DNA from: an uncultured Pelagibacteraceae bacterium
GTDB lineage: Bacteria > Pseudomonadota > Alphaproteobacteria > Pelagibacterales > Pelagibacteraceae
Direction: 5' to 3'
DNA: 64,000 bases
NCBI GenBank assembly: GCA_902537055.1
Contig: CACAZW010000001.1
Location: 124,001-188,000, forward strand
In this document: positions 54,501 through 64,000 of the stretch, piece after piece
How positions within the stretch are numbered: position 1 is the stretch's first letter
Layout: every line of letters starts with the position of its first letter
Translations under genes and position numbers: made by a program
Notes under the pieces: generated by a model
What the model saw: the letters and a program-made list of their open reading frames with translations, nothing else
What the model was told of the DNA's origin: nothing
Databases searched by the model: none

Positions 54501-55726
54501 AGGACGACAACGGACTTCAAGTAGCATCATATAAAGTGCCGTATGGTTCAAAACTATTCTTTGAGAATGAAGATAAGGTTAAAAAAGGATCAAAAATATG
54601 TGAGTGGGATCCATACACAACTCCAGTTATTGCTGAAAAAGACGGGATAGCAAATTATGTAGATTTAATAGACGGTGTATCAATCGCAGAAACAACTGAT
54701 GATGCAACAGGAATTTCTACCAAAGCTGTTGTTGATTGGAAAACACAATCTAAGAATACGGATTTAAAACCAAGAATTACTTTAAGAGATGCAAAAGGAA
54801 ATGTAGTTAAAAAAGCTGATGACAATGAAGCAAGATACTACTTAGTACCAGATTCAATTTTATCTGTTAAAGATGGTCAAAAAATTTCAGCTGGAGATGT
54901 AATAGCTAGATTACCTAAAGAGACTACAAAGACTAAAGATATTACAGGAGGTCTACCAAGAGTTGCTGAATTATTTGAAGCAAGAAAAGCAAAAGATAGT
55001 GCGATTATTGCAGAAAATGACGGTAAAGTAATATTTGGTAAAGAGGTAAGAGGTAAACAAAGAGTAACAATTGAATCTGAAAGTGGTGATACATCTAGTT
55101 ATTTAATACCAAAAGGAAAACACATTAATTTTAATCAAGGTGAAAAAATTAAAAAAGGTGAATATTTGTTAGATGGTCAACCATTGCCTCATGATATTCT
55201 TAGAATTTTAGGTATTGAAGAATTAACTGAATATTTTGTAAATCAGGTACAAGATGTTTATAGACTACAAGGTGTAATTATAAATGACAAACACATTGAA
55301 GTTATCTTAAGACAAATGCTGAAAAAAGTTGAAGTAAAATTCCAAGGAGATAGTACATATTTACCTGGTGAAATTGTTGATAGAATTAAATTTGAAAATA
55401 CTAACGAACAACTTGTTAAAGACGGAAAAAACCCTGCTGTTGGAGAAAGAGTTTTAATGGGAATAACGAAAGCTTCACTTCAAACTGAGTCATTTATTTC
55501 AGCTGCTTCTTTCCAAGAAACTACAAGAGTTTTAACTGATGCAGCTATAAAAGGTAAAGTAGATAAATTATCAGGATTAAAAGAAAATGTTATAGTTGGT
55601 AGGTTAGTTCCTGCTGGAACTGGATCTGTTAAAAATTTGTGGAATAAGAAAGCTCGTTTAGACGATGAAAAATTCATTGCTGAGAACGAGAAGATTGAGC
55701 AAGCAGAAACCCCTGTAAATCAATAA
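51560..55726 (+). CDS. rpoC: RNA polymerase beta' subunit
   Basis: A 1388-aa catalytic subunit. The N-terminal zinc site has [20 protein letters not shown], the active-site Mg loop is [12 protein letters not shown], and the trigger loop has the [16 protein letters not shown]...GMRG segment. The second Cys cluster (CTKKCG...CATSYGRD) and [19 protein letters not shown] are present. Length fits alphaproteobacteria. Confidence 0.98.
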   Translation: MSKELTDLFKSSEISEAQNFNSIKITLASPEKIKSWTYGEIKKPETINYRTFRPEKDGLFCARIFGPIKDYECLCGKYKRMKFRGIICEKCGVEVTKSNVRRERMGHINLATPVAHIWFLKSLPSRISLAIDMKLKEVERVLYFENFIVIEPGLTGLKKNQLLGEEELIKYQDEYGEESFTAGIGAEAILEILKSIDLEQEKELLIKSIKETKSKVSEERSIKRLKLIESFIETGNKPEWMILTTIPVIPPELRPLVPLDGGRFATSDLNDLYRRVINRNNRLKRLMDLKAPDIIVRNEKRMLQESVDALFDNGRRGRVITGTGKRPLKSLAEMLKGKQGRFRQNLLGKRVDYSGRSVIVVGPDLKLHECGLPKKMALELFKPFLYARLNKLGLASTIKQAKKLVERERNEVWDALELIVREHPVILNRAPTLHRLGVQAFEPKLIEGNAIELHPLTCAAFNADFDGDQMAVHVPLSLEAQLEARVLMMSTNNILSPSNGKPIIVPSQDMILGIYYLSQPPYQTDRVEGYFVNTSEIEHALEIGQIKVHSRIVSRFATVDEKGNTKYEKHISTAGRFLLANLIPKNINNKFALVDRLLPKKIVSEVIDHVFRFSGQKSTVIFCDKLKDLGFKHAFKAGISFGKDDLVIPDNKQQLIDETKKLISDYENQYAEGLITRGEKYNKVIDAWSKCTDKVASEMMKRISATEMTEDGLKINSVFMMADSGARGSAAQMKQLAGMRGLIAKPSGEIIESPITSNFKEGLTALEYFNSTHGARKGLADTALKTASSGYLTRRLCDVAQDLTITAPKCTKKCGSIKLTEVLEGGNIMVSLSERALGRVVAKDVKNPLTGEVLIKKDQMIDEAGCEKIDSAGVKSLNVYSVMTCGMKEGVCATSYGRDLSRGKMVHVGEAIGMISAQSIGEPGTQLTMRTFHVGGTASVKQDSQIVSNNDGTLKIVNTNLLIDSKKNLIVMGRNTELSIEDDNGLQVASYKVPYGSKLFFENEDKVKKGSKICEWDPYTTPVIAEKDGIANYVDLIDGVSIAETTDDATGISTKAVVDWKTQSKNTDLKPRITLRDAKGNVVKKADDNEARYYLVPDSILSVKDGQKISAGDVIARLPKETTKTKDITGGLPRVAELFEARKAKDSAIIAENDGKVIFGKEVRGKQRVTIESESGDTSSYLIPKGKHINFNQGEKIKKGEYLLDGQPLPHDILRILGIEELTEYFVNQVQDVYRLQGVIINDKHIEVILRQMLKKVEVKFQGDSTYLPGEIVDRIKFENTNEQLVKDGKNPAVGERVLMGITKASLQTESFISAASFQETTRVLTDAAIKGKVDKLSGLKENVIVGRLVPAGTGSVKNLWNKKARLDDEKFIAENEKIEQAETPVNQ

Positions 55727-55755
55727 AAATTCGTTATTTTTCCATGTCTTTTAAT

Positions 55756-55783
55756 TTGACAATTGGAATTTCTATAGTATTTT
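55756..55783 (+). promoter_or_regulatory. Candidate rpsL-rpsG-fusA promoter
   Basis: A perfect -35 TTGACA (55756-55761) and TATTTT (55778-55783) with 16-bp spacing lie in the 158-bp gap between rpoC and rpsL, leaving a leader of about 95 nt. No terminator is evident before it, so read-through from rpoC is likely too. Confidence 0.5.
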
Positions 55784-55884
55784 GTGCGTGTTTTTGGTTG
55801 GAATGTAGTGACTAGTGCACTAAACGCTGCCACAAATAACCTGACAGTTATTTCCTCTAAAATCAAACTTATATAAAAAATTTT

Positions 55885-56256
55885 ATGCCAACAATTAACC
55901 AGTTGTTAAGAAAAGGACGAGATAAACAAATTGCTAGGAATAAAGTTCCAGCATTACAAAAACAACCTTTGAAAAGAGGTGTTTGTGTAAAAGTTTATAC
56001 AACTACTCCTAAGAAACCAAACTCTGCACTAAGAAAAGTTGCAAGAGTTAGATTATCAAACGGTTTTGAGGTTACAGCATATATTCCAGGAGAAGGACAT
56101 AATTTACAAGAACACTCAGTAGTATTAATAAGGGGTGGACGTGTTAAAGACTTACCTGGAGTGCGATATCATATACTTCGTGGTAACTTAGATACTCAAG
56201 GAGTTGCAAACCGAAAACAGAGACGTTCTTTATATGGAACGAAAAAAGGTAAGTAA
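55885..56256 (+). CDS. rpsL: 30S ribosomal protein S12
   Basis: A 123-aa decoding-centre protein. It begins [12 protein letters not shown] and has [18 protein letters not shown], with the Lys linked to streptomycin sensitivity, then [28 protein letters not shown]. The streptomycin-sensitive Lys residues appear to be retained. Confidence 0.98.
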   Translation: MPTINQLLRKGRDKQIARNKVPALQKQPLKRGVCVKVYTTTPKKPNSALRKVARVRLSNGFEVTAYIPGEGHNLQEHSVVLIRGGRVKDLPGVRYHILRGNLDTQGVANRKQRRSLYGTKKGK

Positions 56257-56258
56257 AC

Positions 56259-56729
56259 ATGTCTCGAAAAAGAAAAGCTCCTAAAAAAATTCCAATTGTA
56301 GATCCTAAATATAAATCAGTAATAATTCCAAAATTAATCAACTCTATAATGTTAGATGGTAAAAAAACTATTGCAGAAAAAATTGTTTATGATGCAATTG
56401 ATAAAATTAAATCAAAATCAAAAGATGAACCTTTAACAGTATTTAATGATGCAATTAATAACGTAAGACCAACCGTTGAGGTTCGATCGAGACGTGTGGG
56501 TGGAGCTACCTATCAAGTTCCAGTAGAAGTTAAAGCTAAAAGATCACAAGCATTAGCATTAAGATGGATAATCGATGCTTCAAGAAAAAGAAAAGATAAA
56601 AAAATGTCAGATAAATTATTTAATGAAATTTTTGATGCTTATCAAAAAAGAGGTTCAGCAATAAAAAAGAAAGAAGATACACATAAAATGGCAGAGTCAA
56701 ATAAAGCCTTTGCACATTTTAGATGGTAA
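56259..56729 (+). CDS. rpsG: 30S ribosomal protein S7
   Basis: A 156-aa 16S rRNA 3'-domain binder. It shows the RKRKAPKK start, [39 protein letters not shown] and a C-terminal [13 protein letters not shown]. It follows rpsL by 2 nt and fusA starts 5 nt after its stop. Confidence 0.98.
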   Translation: MSRKRKAPKKIPIVDPKYKSVIIPKLINSIMLDGKKTIAEKIVYDAIDKIKSKSKDEPLTVFNDAINNVRPTVEVRSRRVGGATYQVPVEVKAKRSQALALRWIIDASRKRKDKKMSDKLFNEIFDAYQKRGSAIKKKEDTHKMAESNKAFAHFRW

Positions 56730-56734
56730 ATAAT

Positions 56735-58810
56735 ATGGCAAAAACTCATACACTGAATAAATATAGAAACATTGGCATCATGGCCCATATAGATGCTGGT
56801 AAAACTACAACTACAGAAAGAATTTTATATTATACAGGTAAGAGTCATAAAATTGGTGAGGTTCATGATGGAGCTGCCACGATGGATTGGATGGAACAAG
56901 AACAGGAAAGAGGTATTACAATAACTTCAGCCGCAACTACTTGTTTTTGGAGAGAACATAGAATTAATATTATTGATACCCCAGGCCATGTTGATTTTAC
57001 AATTGAAGTTGAAAGATCTCTAAAAGTTTTGGATGGTGCTGTTGCAGTATTTGATGGTGTTGCTGGTGTTGAACCACAATCTGAAACAGTTTGGAGACAA
57101 GCTGATAAGTATAAAGTTCCAAGAATTTGTTTTGTTAACAAACTTGATAGAACTGGTGCAGATTTCTTTAGATGTGTAGATATGATTAAAGATAGACTTG
57201 GAGCCAAACCTTTGGTCATGCAGGTCCCTATTGGAATAGAGGCATCATTACAAGGTGTTGTTGATTTAGTTAAAATGAAAGCAATTGTTTGGAAAAACGA
57301 AGACCTTGGCGCTGAATGGGAGGAAAAAGATATTCCAGATGATCTCAAAGAGACATGTGATAAATACAGACAAGAATTAGTTGAGACAGCTGTTGAGCAA
57401 GATGAAAAATTAATGGAAGCCTATTTAGGTGGTGAAGAAATTAAACAAGAAGATTTGATTAAATGCGTAAGAAAAGGGTGTTTAAACTTCGAATTCGTAC
57501 CAGTTTTAACAGGTTCTGCTTTTAAAAATAAAGGTGTTCAACCATTATTAGATGCTGTTGTAGATTACTTACCAAGTCCAGAGGATCTTGGATCTATAAT
57601 GGGTACAAAGCCAGGATCTGATGAGGAAATTGAAATGAAGTTTGAGGATAGTGCGCCTTTTTCAGCTTTAGCTTTTAAAGTAGCAACAGATCCATTCGTA
57701 GGAAGTCTTACATTTATCAGAATTTACTCAGGCACAGTTAAATCTGGAACCGGAGTTTATAATACTTCTTCAGATAAAGAAGAAAGAGTTGGAAGAATGC
57801 TTTTAATGCATGCTAATTCAAGAGAAGACATCAAAGAAGCAAGTGCAGGTGATATAGTTGCTCTCGCTGGATTAAAAAATACAATAACAGGTCATACATT
57901 GGCAAATAAAGATGCACCAGTATTACTTGAGCCAATGGAATTTCCAGATCCAGTTATAGAAATTGCAGTTGAACCTAAATCAAAAGCCGATCAAGAAAAA
58001 ATGGGTGAAGCATTAGGAAGATTAGCTAAAGAAGATCCATCATTTAGAGTATCGTCAGACGAAGAGTCAGGTCAAACAATAATTAAAGGAATGGGTGAAT
58101 TACATTTAGATATTATTGTTGATAGAATGAAAAGAGAATTCAAAGTTGAGGCGAATATAGGAGCGCCTCAAGTTGCATACAGAGAAACAATATTAAATGC
58201 TGCTGAGTTTGATTATACACACAAAAAACAGAGTGGTGGAGCAGGACAGTTTGCTAGAGTAAAATTGTCTGTTGAACCGCTAGAACCAGGCAAAGGAAGA
58301 GAAATTGAAAGCAAGATAAAAGGTGGAGCAATTCCAAAAGAATTTATTCCGGGTGTTGAAAAAGGTGTAGAGACAATTGCTGATGGTGGTATTCTAGCTG
58401 GATTTCCCTTAATTGATTATAAGGTTACAATTTTAGATGGTTTACACCACGATGTTGACTCAAGCGTATTAGCCTTTGAACTTGCTTCAAGACAATGTTT
58501 TAAAGAGGCATGTGCTAGAGGAACTCTAAAACTTTTAGAACCAGTAATGAGAGTAGAAGTAGTCACTCCAGAAGATTATATGGGAGATGTAATAGGCGAT
58601 TTGAATAGTAGAAGAGGTCAAATTAGCACGCAAGAGCAAAGAGGAAATGCAACAGTAATAACCGCAATGGTACCATTAGCAAATATGTTTGGTTATATAA
58701 ACAGCTTAAGATCTATGTCGCAAGGCAGAGCTCAATACTCAATGTTTTTTGATCATTACGATAAGGTTCCACAAAATGTTCAAGATGAGGTAACCAAGAA
58801 AACAGGTTAA
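56735..58810 (+). CDS. fusA: Elongation factor G
   Basis: A 691-aa translocase GTPase. The P-loop is [26 protein letters not shown] is in switch I, DTPGHVDF is G3, and NKLDRTGAD is G4. Domain IV has the [11 protein letters not shown] region near residue 505. The ATG at 56735 is chosen; an in-frame ATG 12 nt upstream overlaps the end of rpsG. rpsJ follows after 2 nt, with no tuf between. Confidence 0.98.
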   Translation: MAKTHTLNKYRNIGIMAHIDAGKTTTTERILYYTGKSHKIGEVHDGAATMDWMEQEQERGITITSAATTCFWREHRINIIDTPGHVDFTIEVERSLKVLDGAVAVFDGVAGVEPQSETVWRQADKYKVPRICFVNKLDRTGADFFRCVDMIKDRLGAKPLVMQVPIGIEASLQGVVDLVKMKAIVWKNEDLGAEWEEKDIPDDLKETCDKYRQELVETAVEQDEKLMEAYLGGEEIKQEDLIKCVRKGCLNFEFVPVLTGSAFKNKGVQPLLDAVVDYLPSPEDLGSIMGTKPGSDEEIEMKFEDSAPFSALAFKVATDPFVGSLTFIRIYSGTVKSGTGVYNTSSDKEERVGRMLLMHANSREDIKEASAGDIVALAGLKNTITGHTLANKDAPVLLEPMEFPDPVIEIAVEPKSKADQEKMGEALGRLAKEDPSFRVSSDEESGQTIIKGMGELHLDIIVDRMKREFKVEANIGAPQVAYRETILNAAEFDYTHKKQSGGAGQFARVKLSVEPLEPGKGREIESKIKGGAIPKEFIPGVEKGVETIADGGILAGFPLIDYKVTILDGLHHDVDSSVLAFELASRQCFKEACARGTLKLLEPVMRVEVVTPEDYMGDVIGDLNSRRGQISTQEQRGNATVITAMVPLANMFGYINSLRSMSQGRAQYSMFFDHYDKVPQNVQDEVTKKTG

Positions 58811-58812
58811 TT

Positions 58813-59121
58813 ATGGATAAACAAAATATCAGAATAAAATTAAGAGCGTACGATAACAAAGTTCTGGATCAGTCCACTGAGGAAATCGTAAATACTGTCA
58901 AAAGGACAGGAGCTAATGTTAAAGGCCCGATACCTTTACCTACAAAAATAGAGAGATACACCGTTTTAAGATCACCCCATATTGATAAAAAAAGTAGAGA
59001 ACAATTTGAAACAAGAACTCATAAAAGATTAATTGATATTATTGAACCTACGCCTGCAACAGTTGAAGCACTAATGAAACTTGATTTAGCATCAGGAGTA
59101 GATGTGGAGATTAAAATATAA
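58813..59121 (+). CDS. rpsJ: 30S ribosomal protein S10
   Basis: A 102-aa protein, also the NusE antitermination factor. It has [45 protein letters not shown] and [10 protein letters not shown]. It begins the S10 gene order and overlaps rplC by one base. Confidence 0.98.
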   Translation: MDKQNIRIKLRAYDNKVLDQSTEEIVNTVKRTGANVKGPIPLPTKIERYTVLRSPHIDKKSREQFETRTHKRLIDIIEPTPATVEALMKLDLASGVDVEIKI

Positions 59122-59831
59122 TGGATAACTTGGCTTTGATAGGAAAAAAAATTGGAATGTCTAGAGAGTTTTTTAAAACCGGTCAATCAGTTCCAGTTAC
59201 TGTGTTAAAAATGGAAACTGGAAGAGTAATAAACGTGATTAATAAAGAAAACCGTGGTTATAGCGCAGTTCAAATAGGATTTGGAAAAATAAAAAACTCA
59301 AAATTAACTAAAGCAATGAAAGGTTACTTTGCCAAAAAAAATACTGAGCCAAAAAAAACACTTAAAGAGTTTAGATTGGAAAATACTGAGAATTTCAAAG
59401 AAGGAAACGAAGTAGGATTAGAAATATTTGAGAATGTTAAATTTGTTGATGTTAAATCTAAGACAATTGGTAAAGGATTTGCAGGTGCAATGAAAAGACA
59501 TAATTTTGGTGGATTAAGGGCAACACATGGTGTTTCAATTTCTCATAGATCACATGGTTCAACAGGACAAAGACAGGATCCAGGAAAAGTTTTTAAAGGA
59601 AAAAAAATGGCCGGTCATATGGGAGATAAAATTAGAACTATACAAAATATTGAAGTCATAAAAACAGACAAAGAAAATAATTTGCTATATTTAAAAGGTT
59701 CTATTCCTGGATCAAAAAATACAGAAGTTTTAATTAGAAAATCAGTCAAAGATATCAACCGAATGTCAATTGAAGAAAAAATTGAGCAAATTGAAAAACA
59801 AAAAAAATCATCTGATAAAAAGAAAAAATAA
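59121..59831 (+). CDS. rplC: 50S ribosomal protein L3
   Basis: A 236-aa early assembly protein near the peptidyl transferase centre. Conserved parts are KKIGMSREF, KRHNFGGLRATHGVSISHRS, the GSTGQRQDPGKVFKGKKMAGHMG loop, and a charged Lys-rich tail from about residue 215, longer than in E. coli. Confidence 0.97.
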   Translation: MDNLALIGKKIGMSREFFKTGQSVPVTVLKMETGRVINVINKENRGYSAVQIGFGKIKNSKLTKAMKGYFAKKNTEPKKTLKEFRLENTENFKEGNEVGLEIFENVKFVDVKSKTIGKGFAGAMKRHNFGGLRATHGVSISHRSHGSTGQRQDPGKVFKGKKMAGHMGDKIRTIQNIEVIKTDKENNLLYLKGSIPGSKNTEVLIRKSVKDINRMSIEEKIEQIEKQKKSSDKKKK

Positions 59832-60455
59832 ATGAAAATAGATAAATTAAGTATTGATGGAAAAAAACAGAGCATAGAGGTGCTAGATAAAATTTTTAGT
59901 GCTAAAGTTAACAATCAATTAGTGAGTGGTGTTATCTATAAATTAAATGCAAACTTTAAAGGTAGAAAAGCAAAGACAAAGCAAAGAAATGAAATTACTG
60001 GTTCAACGTCTAAAATTTACTCTCAAAAAGGAACTGGTAATGCAAGACACTCTAGTAAAAAAGCTCCTATATTTATAGGCGGGGGAATAGCTCATGGACC
60101 AAAAGGTGAGGATAATTATAAAACTAGAAAAATGAATAAGAGTGAAAAAAAAATGAGTATAGCCTCACTTATTACTGAAAAAAATAAATCAAATAATGTA
60201 ATTATTTTTGATGATTTTGGAAAAAAAATTGAGAAAACAAAAGAAATGTTTGAACTTTTAAAGAAGTTTGATGCAAATAATTCATTATTAATTATGGATA
60301 CAAAATCAAAAGATAATATCCTAAGGTCAACTAAAAATATTCCTAATGTCAAACTAACAGATGCAAATCATTTCAGTGCATTTGATTTAGTTAAATATAA
60401 AAAAATTATTTTTACTGAAAGCTCAGTTAAAGAATTGGAAAAAAGGTATCAATAA
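59832..60455 (+). CDS. rplD: 50S ribosomal protein L4
   Basis: A 207-aa protein lining the exit tunnel. It shows RKAKTKQRNEITGSTSKIYSQKGTGNARHSSKKAPIF in part, the conserved Arg/Lys-rich loop, and a less conserved C-terminal Rossmann-like half. Start is directly after the rplC stop; the stop overlaps rplW. Confidence 0.95.
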   Translation: MKIDKLSIDGKKQSIEVLDKIFSAKVNNQLVSGVIYKLNANFKGRKAKTKQRNEITGSTSKIYSQKGTGNARHSSKKAPIFIGGGIAHGPKGEDNYKTRKMNKSEKKMSIASLITEKNKSNNVIIFDDFGKKIEKTKEMFELLKKFDANNSLLIMDTKSKDNILRSTKNIPNVKLTDANHFSAFDLVKYKKIIFTESSVKELEKRYQ

Positions 60456-60748
60456 TGGATAAATTAAGTTTATACGATAAAATTTTATTTCCAGTAGTAA
60501 CTGAAAAATCAACAAATTTGTCAGAACAAAATAAAATTGTTTTTAAGGTTCCTTATAGTGCTAATAAAAAAACTTTAAAAGGATCAATTGAAAAAATATT
60601 TAAAGTCAACGTAACAAAAATTAATATCATTAATAAAAAAACACTAATTAAATCTACTAGAGGAAAAAAAGTTAAAAAGAAGGGTTTTAAAAAAGCAATC
60701 ATCACCCTTAAAAAAGGTCAAAATATTGACTTAACAACAGGAATTTAA
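60455..60748 (+). CDS. rplW: 50S ribosomal protein L23
   Basis: A 97-aa tunnel-exit protein and docking site for trigger factor and SRP. It has the YDKILFPVVTEKST start, VFKVPYSANKKTLKGSIEKIFKVNV in part, and a Lys-rich loop. It overlaps rplD by one base. Confidence 0.95.
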   Translation: MDKLSLYDKILFPVVTEKSTNLSEQNKIVFKVPYSANKKTLKGSIEKIFKVNVTKINIINKKTLIKSTRGKKVKKKGFKKAIITLKKGQNIDLTTGI

Positions 60749-60751
60749 ATT

Positions 60752-61585
60752 ATGGCTTTAAAAACATTTAAACCTTACACGAAATCTACCAGAGGTACTA
60801 TTTTAACAAGTAGAGAGGGTTTATGGAAAGGTAAGCCTTATAAACCATTAACAAGTGCAAATTATTCTTCAAAAGGAAGAAATAATTATGGTCGAATAAC
60901 TTCACGAAATCATGGGGGTGGACATAAACATAAATATAGAAAAATAGATTTTTATAGAAAAAAGAACGATATGAAGGCAATTGTAGAACGAATTGAGTAT
61001 GATCCAAACAGATCATGTCACATAATGTTAGTTAAATTTGAGGATAACCAAAAATTCTATTATCTTGCTCCACAAAAAATAAAAGTTGGTGATCATATAC
61101 AAAATGGTTCTTCTTCAGAAATTAAAATAGGAAATTGTTTACCACTACAGGATATTCCAGTAGGTATTGACATACACAATGTTGAAATACAGCCAGGTGC
61201 TGGTGGAAAAATAGCAAGAGCAGCTGGTTCGTCTGTAACGATTTCAGGTATTGATGGTAATTACTCAATTATAAAAATGACTTCAGGTGAAGTTAGAAAA
61301 ATAGATTCAAGAGCGTTAGCTACAATTGGAGTATTATCTAATCCAGATCAAAAAAACATTAAAATTGGTAAAGCTGGTCGGTCAAGATGGTTAGGAAGAA
61401 GACCACATACCAGAGGGGTTGTAAAAAATCCAGTGGATCACCCTCATGGTGGCGGTGAAGGAAAATCTGCAGGTGGTAGACATCCTGTTTCTCCTACTGG
61501 ACAATCAGCTAAAGGATTAAAAACAAGAGACAATAAAAGAACTGATAAATTTATAATAAGAAGAAGAAAGAAGAAGAGAGCTTAA
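60752..61585 (+). CDS. rplB: 50S ribosomal protein L2
   Basis: A 277-aa rRNA-binding protein needed for subunit joining. GRNNYGRITSRNHGGGHKHKYR at the N-terminal third (seen in part) and DHPHGGGEGKSAGG with the conserved His near residue 230 identify it. It ends with RRRKKKRA. Confidence 0.98.
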   Translation: MALKTFKPYTKSTRGTILTSREGLWKGKPYKPLTSANYSSKGRNNYGRITSRNHGGGHKHKYRKIDFYRKKNDMKAIVERIEYDPNRSCHIMLVKFEDNQKFYYLAPQKIKVGDHIQNGSSSEIKIGNCLPLQDIPVGIDIHNVEIQPGAGGKIARAAGSSVTISGIDGNYSIIKMTSGEVRKIDSRALATIGVLSNPDQKNIKIGKAGRSRWLGRRPHTRGVVKNPVDHPHGGGEGKSAGGRHPVSPTGQSAKGLKTRDNKRTDKFIIRRRKKKRA

Positions 61586-61588
61586 TTT

Positions 61589-61897
61589 ATGGCTAGATCT
61601 GTTTGGAAAGGACCGTTTGTTGAGGAAAGCTTAATTAAGAAAGTTGAAAAGATTAAAAATGATCCTAATAAAAAACCAATTAAGACTTGGTCTAGAAAGT
61701 CAACAATAATACCTGACTTTGTAGGATTCAGTTTTTTAATTTATAACGGTAAAAAATTTATACCAATAACTGTTTCCGAAGACATGGTGGGACATAAATT
61801 TGGAGAATTTGCTCCAACAAGGCAGTTTTTTGGTCATACGCCAGCCGATAAAAAAGCAAAAGTCGAGGGTGGAGCAAAAGGAACTGATAAGAAATAA
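61589..61897 (+). CDS. rpsS: 30S ribosomal protein S19
   Basis: A 102-aa head protein. Conserved parts are [28 protein letters not shown] and [12 protein letters not shown] short charged C-terminal extension makes it slightly longer than the 92-residue E. coli protein. Confidence 0.97.
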   Translation: MARSVWKGPFVEESLIKKVEKIKNDPNKKPIKTWSRKSTIIPDFVGFSFLIYNGKKFIPITVSEDMVGHKFGEFAPTRQFFGHTPADKKAKVEGGAKGTDKK

Positions 61898-61899
61898 AT

Positions 61900-62295
61900 A
61901 TGAGTAAAAATAAAGATATAGATTTAAAACAAGTTAGATCAATAAATAAGAATGTAAGATCTAGTGTAAGAAAATTAAAACCTATACTTAAATCAATAGT
62001 TGGTAAAAAAGTAGAAGTTGCAATTAGAGATTTATCTTTCTCAGAAAAAAGAATTTCTAAAGATGTTAAAAAAACAATTTCATCAGCAGTTGCTAATGCA
62101 GAAAATAATTTTCAATACGATATTGACAATTTATTCGTTAAGGAAGCTTTCTGTGGAAAACAGGTAATAATGAAAAGATTTAGAGCTAGAGCTAAAGGAA
62201 GAGCTGCAGAAATTATGAAACCATACTCAAATGTAACAATAGTTTTGAGTGAACAAATGAAACAAAAAGAGAAGGAACATGGGACAAAAGGTTAA
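61900..62295 (+). CDS. rplV: 50S ribosomal protein L22
   Basis: A 131-aa tunnel protein. The C-terminal loop region [25 protein letters not shown] is diagnostic in part. The N-terminus is more divergent than usual. The 3' end overlaps rpsC by 17 nt, which couples their translation. Confidence 0.93.
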   Translation: MSKNKDIDLKQVRSINKNVRSSVRKLKPILKSIVGKKVEVAIRDLSFSEKRISKDVKKTISSAVANAENNFQYDIDNLFVKEAFCGKQVIMKRFRARAKGRAAEIMKPYSNVTIVLSEQMKQKEKEHGTKG

Positions 62296-62938
62296 TCCAG
62301 TCGGTTTAAGATTAGGTATCAATAGAGGATGGGATTCCGTTTGGTACGCAAAAAAACGGGAATATGGAAACTTTCTAATTGAAGATTTTAAAATTAGAGA
62401 ATTTATAAAAAAAAATGTTATCAATTCAGGTGTTTCAAAAGTAATGATAGAAAGATCAGCAAAAAAATGTTTCGTAACAATTTATACTTCTAGACCTGGA
62501 TTTGTAATTGGAAAAAAGGGAAGTGATATAGAAAAAATTAAAGGGAAATTATCAAGATTGAGCGCAAATGAAATAGTACTAAATATTAAGGAAGTTAAAA
62601 AACCTGAGACAAATTCATTTTTAGTTGCCGAGAATATAGCTCAACAGTTAGTCAAACGTGTTTCTTACAGGAGAGCAATGAAGAGAGCAATGCAATCTGC
62701 ATTAAGATTAGGAGCAAAAGGAATTAAAGTGTCTTGTAGTGGAAGACTTGGCGGAAACGAAATTGCAAGAACAGAATGGTTAAGAGATGGTAGTATTCCA
62801 TCCCATACTTTAAGAGCAGATATTGATTACGCTGAAGCAGAAGCTTTGACCACCTATGGAATAATTGGAATAAAAGTTTGGATATATAAAGGAGAAATTT
62901 TTACAAAAGAATTTAGTCAAGAAAGGAATAAAAAATAA
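62279..62938 (+). CDS. rpsC: 30S ribosomal protein S3
   Basis: A 219-aa mRNA-entry protein. It begins [20 protein letters not shown], with a KH domain containing [16 protein letters not shown], and the C-terminal domain has [13 protein letters not shown] and [21 protein letters not shown] precedes the ATG within the rplV coding sequence. Confidence 0.97.
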   Translation: MGQKVNPVGLRLGINRGWDSVWYAKKREYGNFLIEDFKIREFIKKNVINSGVSKVMIERSAKKCFVTIYTSRPGFVIGKKGSDIEKIKGKLSRLSANEIVLNIKEVKKPETNSFLVAENIAQQLVKRVSYRRAMKRAMQSALRLGAKGIKVSCSGRLGGNEIARTEWLRDGSIPSHTLRADIDYAEAEALTTYGIIGIKVWIYKGEIFTKEFSQERNKK

Positions 62939-62940
62939 AA

Positions 62941-63348
62941 ATGTTGCAACCTACTAGAACAAAGTTCAGAAAAGCTCACAAGGGAAGAATCCACGGCAAT
63001 GCCTCCAGATGTAATGCAATGAATTATGGTTCTTTTGGATTAAAAGCAATTCAGCCAGAAAGAATTATATCCAGGCAGATAGAAGCAGCTAGAGTAGCAT
63101 TAACAAGACACATGAAAAGACAAGGCAGAGTTTGGACAAGAATGTTTCCCAATATACCTGTATCAAAAAAACCTACTGAAGTAAGAATGGGTAAAGGAAA
63201 AGGCTCACCTGAATTCTGGGCATGCAGAGTTAAACCAGGAAGAATTTTATTTGAGGTTGATGGTGTACCAGAGGAAATTGCCAGAGAGGCTCTTTATAAA
63301 GCTTCTGCGAAACTACCAATTAAATGTAAATTTATTAAAAGAATTTAA
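62941..63348 (+). CDS. rplP: 50S ribosomal protein L16
   Basis: A 135-aa protein near the A site. It has [13 protein letters not shown] at the N-terminus, [17 protein letters not shown], and [20 protein letters not shown]. Standard order after rpsC. Confidence 0.97.
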   Translation: MLQPTRTKFRKAHKGRIHGNASRCNAMNYGSFGLKAIQPERIISRQIEAARVALTRHMKRQGRVWTRMFPNIPVSKKPTEVRMGKGKGSPEFWACRVKPGRILFEVDGVPEEIAREALYKASAKLPIKCKFIKRI

Positions 63349-63537
63349 ATGAAAAAAAGTGAAATAAAAAAAATGACAAAAGAGCAAGCTTTGAAAGATA
63401 TTGAAAAATTAAAAAAAGACCTTTTTAACTTTAGATTTCAAAAAATTAATGGTCAGATAAAAAGTCCATCAAAAATAAGTGAAACGAAGAAGAATATTGC
63501 AAGATTAAAAACATTAGTAGTGAGAAAAGATGCCTAA
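63349..63537 (+). CDS. rpmC: 50S ribosomal protein L29
   Basis: A 62-aa coiled helical protein at the tunnel exit. It has [20 protein letters not shown], the L29 signature region, and ends with a helix. Its stop overlaps the rpsQ start by 8 nt. Confidence 0.93.
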   Translation: MKKSEIKKMTKEQALKDIEKLKKDLFNFRFQKINGQIKSPSKISETKKNIARLKTLVVRKDA

Positions 63538-63766
63538 AAAAGTATTAAATGGAATAGTTGTTAGCGATAAGCCAAATAAAACTATTACAGTTTTAGTTGA
63601 GAGAAAATATCAACATCCAGTATTAAAAAAAGTAATTAAAGCTAGAAAAAAATATAGCGTTCATGACGAAGAGAATAAATATAAAAATGGCGATAAAGTA
63701 TCGATACAAGAGTGTAAACCTTACTCGAAGTCGAAAAAATTTGAGGTAATAGGAGTTTCCAAATGA
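63530..63766 (+). CDS. rpsQ: 30S ribosomal protein S17
   Basis: A 78-aa OB-fold protein with [20 protein letters not shown] and the S17 signature [18 protein letters not shown]. It overlaps rpmC and rplN. Confidence 0.95.
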   Translation: MPKKVLNGIVVSDKPNKTITVLVERKYQHPVLKKVIKARKKYSVHDEENKYKNGDKVSIQECKPYSKSKKFEVIGVSK

Positions 63767-64000
63767 TACAAGTTCAAACAGAATTATTTGTTGCAGACAA
63801 CACAGGTGCAAAAAAGATCGAATGCATAAAAGTATTAGGTGGATCTAAAAGAAGATATGCAAGTATAGGTGATACTATAGTTGTAGCAGTTAAAGAAGCA
63901 ATTCCAAAAGGAAAAGTTAAAAAAGGTGCGGTTCATAAAGCTGTTGTTGTTAGAGTTAAAAAAGGAATTCATAGGAATGATGGATCCAAAGTAAGATTTG
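63763..64000 (+). CDS. rplN: 50S ribosomal protein L14 (3' truncated by window edge)
   Basis: The first 79 residues of L14 are present out of a usual 122. It opens [22 protein letters not shown], with [23 protein letters not shown], matching the family closely. The start overlaps the rpsQ stop (ATGA). The frame runs open to the edge. Confidence 0.95.
   Translation, partial: MIQVQTELFVADNTGAKKIECIKVLGGSKRRYASIGDTIVVAVKEAIPKGKVKKGAVHKAVVVRVKKGIHRNDGSKVRF

Noticed and set aside
56863-57348. Minus-strand frame of 161 codons in fusA
   Set aside because: Antisense shadow of the EF-G GTPase domain; no start signal and no recognisable protein.

Overview
This is an AT-rich, very compact stretch of bacterial chromosome. 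Gene content and order (alphaproteobacterial purB-purC-purS-purQ-purL-bolA-grxD, TctABC transporter, alternative oxidase, phosphatidylcholine synthase, class II DAHP synthase, one continuous transcription/ribosomal-protein block) point to a streamlined marine alphaproteobacterium of the SAR11/Pelagibacterales type. That assignment is inference from gene content and base composition. I see no transposase, integrase gene, CRISPR array, rRNA or recognisable DNA-binding regulator gene in the 64 kb.

Layout. 1-5.5 kb: the tail of an unknown protein, a phosphohexomutase, and nrdA-nrdB behind a paired NrdR-box-like promoter. 5.5-10.7 kb: alternative oxidase, then a divergent tctC-tctB-tctA-MmgE/PrpD operon for uptake and metabolism of an organic acid. 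10.7-15.8 kb (minus strand): gph, then prpD-prpB-prpC (methylcitrate cycle) and a phosphatidylcholine synthase. 15.9-24.9 kb (plus): a half-length GlmU, glmS, DAHP synthase, nadE, cysS, cimA, a TrmJ-like methyltransferase and rpsD. 24.9-32.1 kb (minus): sfsA-map-purB-purC-purS-purQ-purL-bolA-grxD. 32.1-35.5 kb (plus): CinA-like protein, gamma-glutamylcyclotransferase-like protein, AzlC/AzlD exporter and a SAF-domain dehydrogenase.

35.5-41.4 kb is the accessory region and the most interesting part. The 5' half of tRNA-Leu(TAA), up to the end of the anticodon loop, occurs three times in direct orientation; only the last copy is a complete tRNA. Between the copies lie two small cassettes of about 3.05 and 2.67 kb. 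Cassette 1 carries a GNAT acetyltransferase and a PD-(D/E)XK-like/DUF2075 ATPase. Cassette 2 carries a secreted amidohydrolase and a secreted alginate-lyase-like protein. Although the cargo is unrelated, both cassettes share one architecture: a leader of about 172 nt with three 10-bp AGTCT repeats and a pair of 11-bp CTAG repeats, two plus-strand genes, the same type of CTAG pair again, then a fresh tRNA promoter and tRNA 5' half. The CTAG repeat sequence is cassette-specific but matches between the two ends of one cassette. The arrangement looks like integration into the tRNA anticodon loop, where the element takes over the old tRNA promoter and supplies a new one.

41.4-64 kb: NAD kinase starting 3 nt after the tRNA-Leu CCA, tRNA-Thr, rlmB, then a long plus-strand block: tRNA-Tyr, tRNA-Gly, tuf, tRNA-Trp, secE, nusG, rplKAJL, rpoBC, rpsL, rpsG, fusA, rpsJ, rplC, rplD, rplW, rplB, rpsS, rplV, rpsC, rplP, rpmC, rpsQ and the start of rplN. 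The usual tuf copy between fusA and rpsJ is absent.
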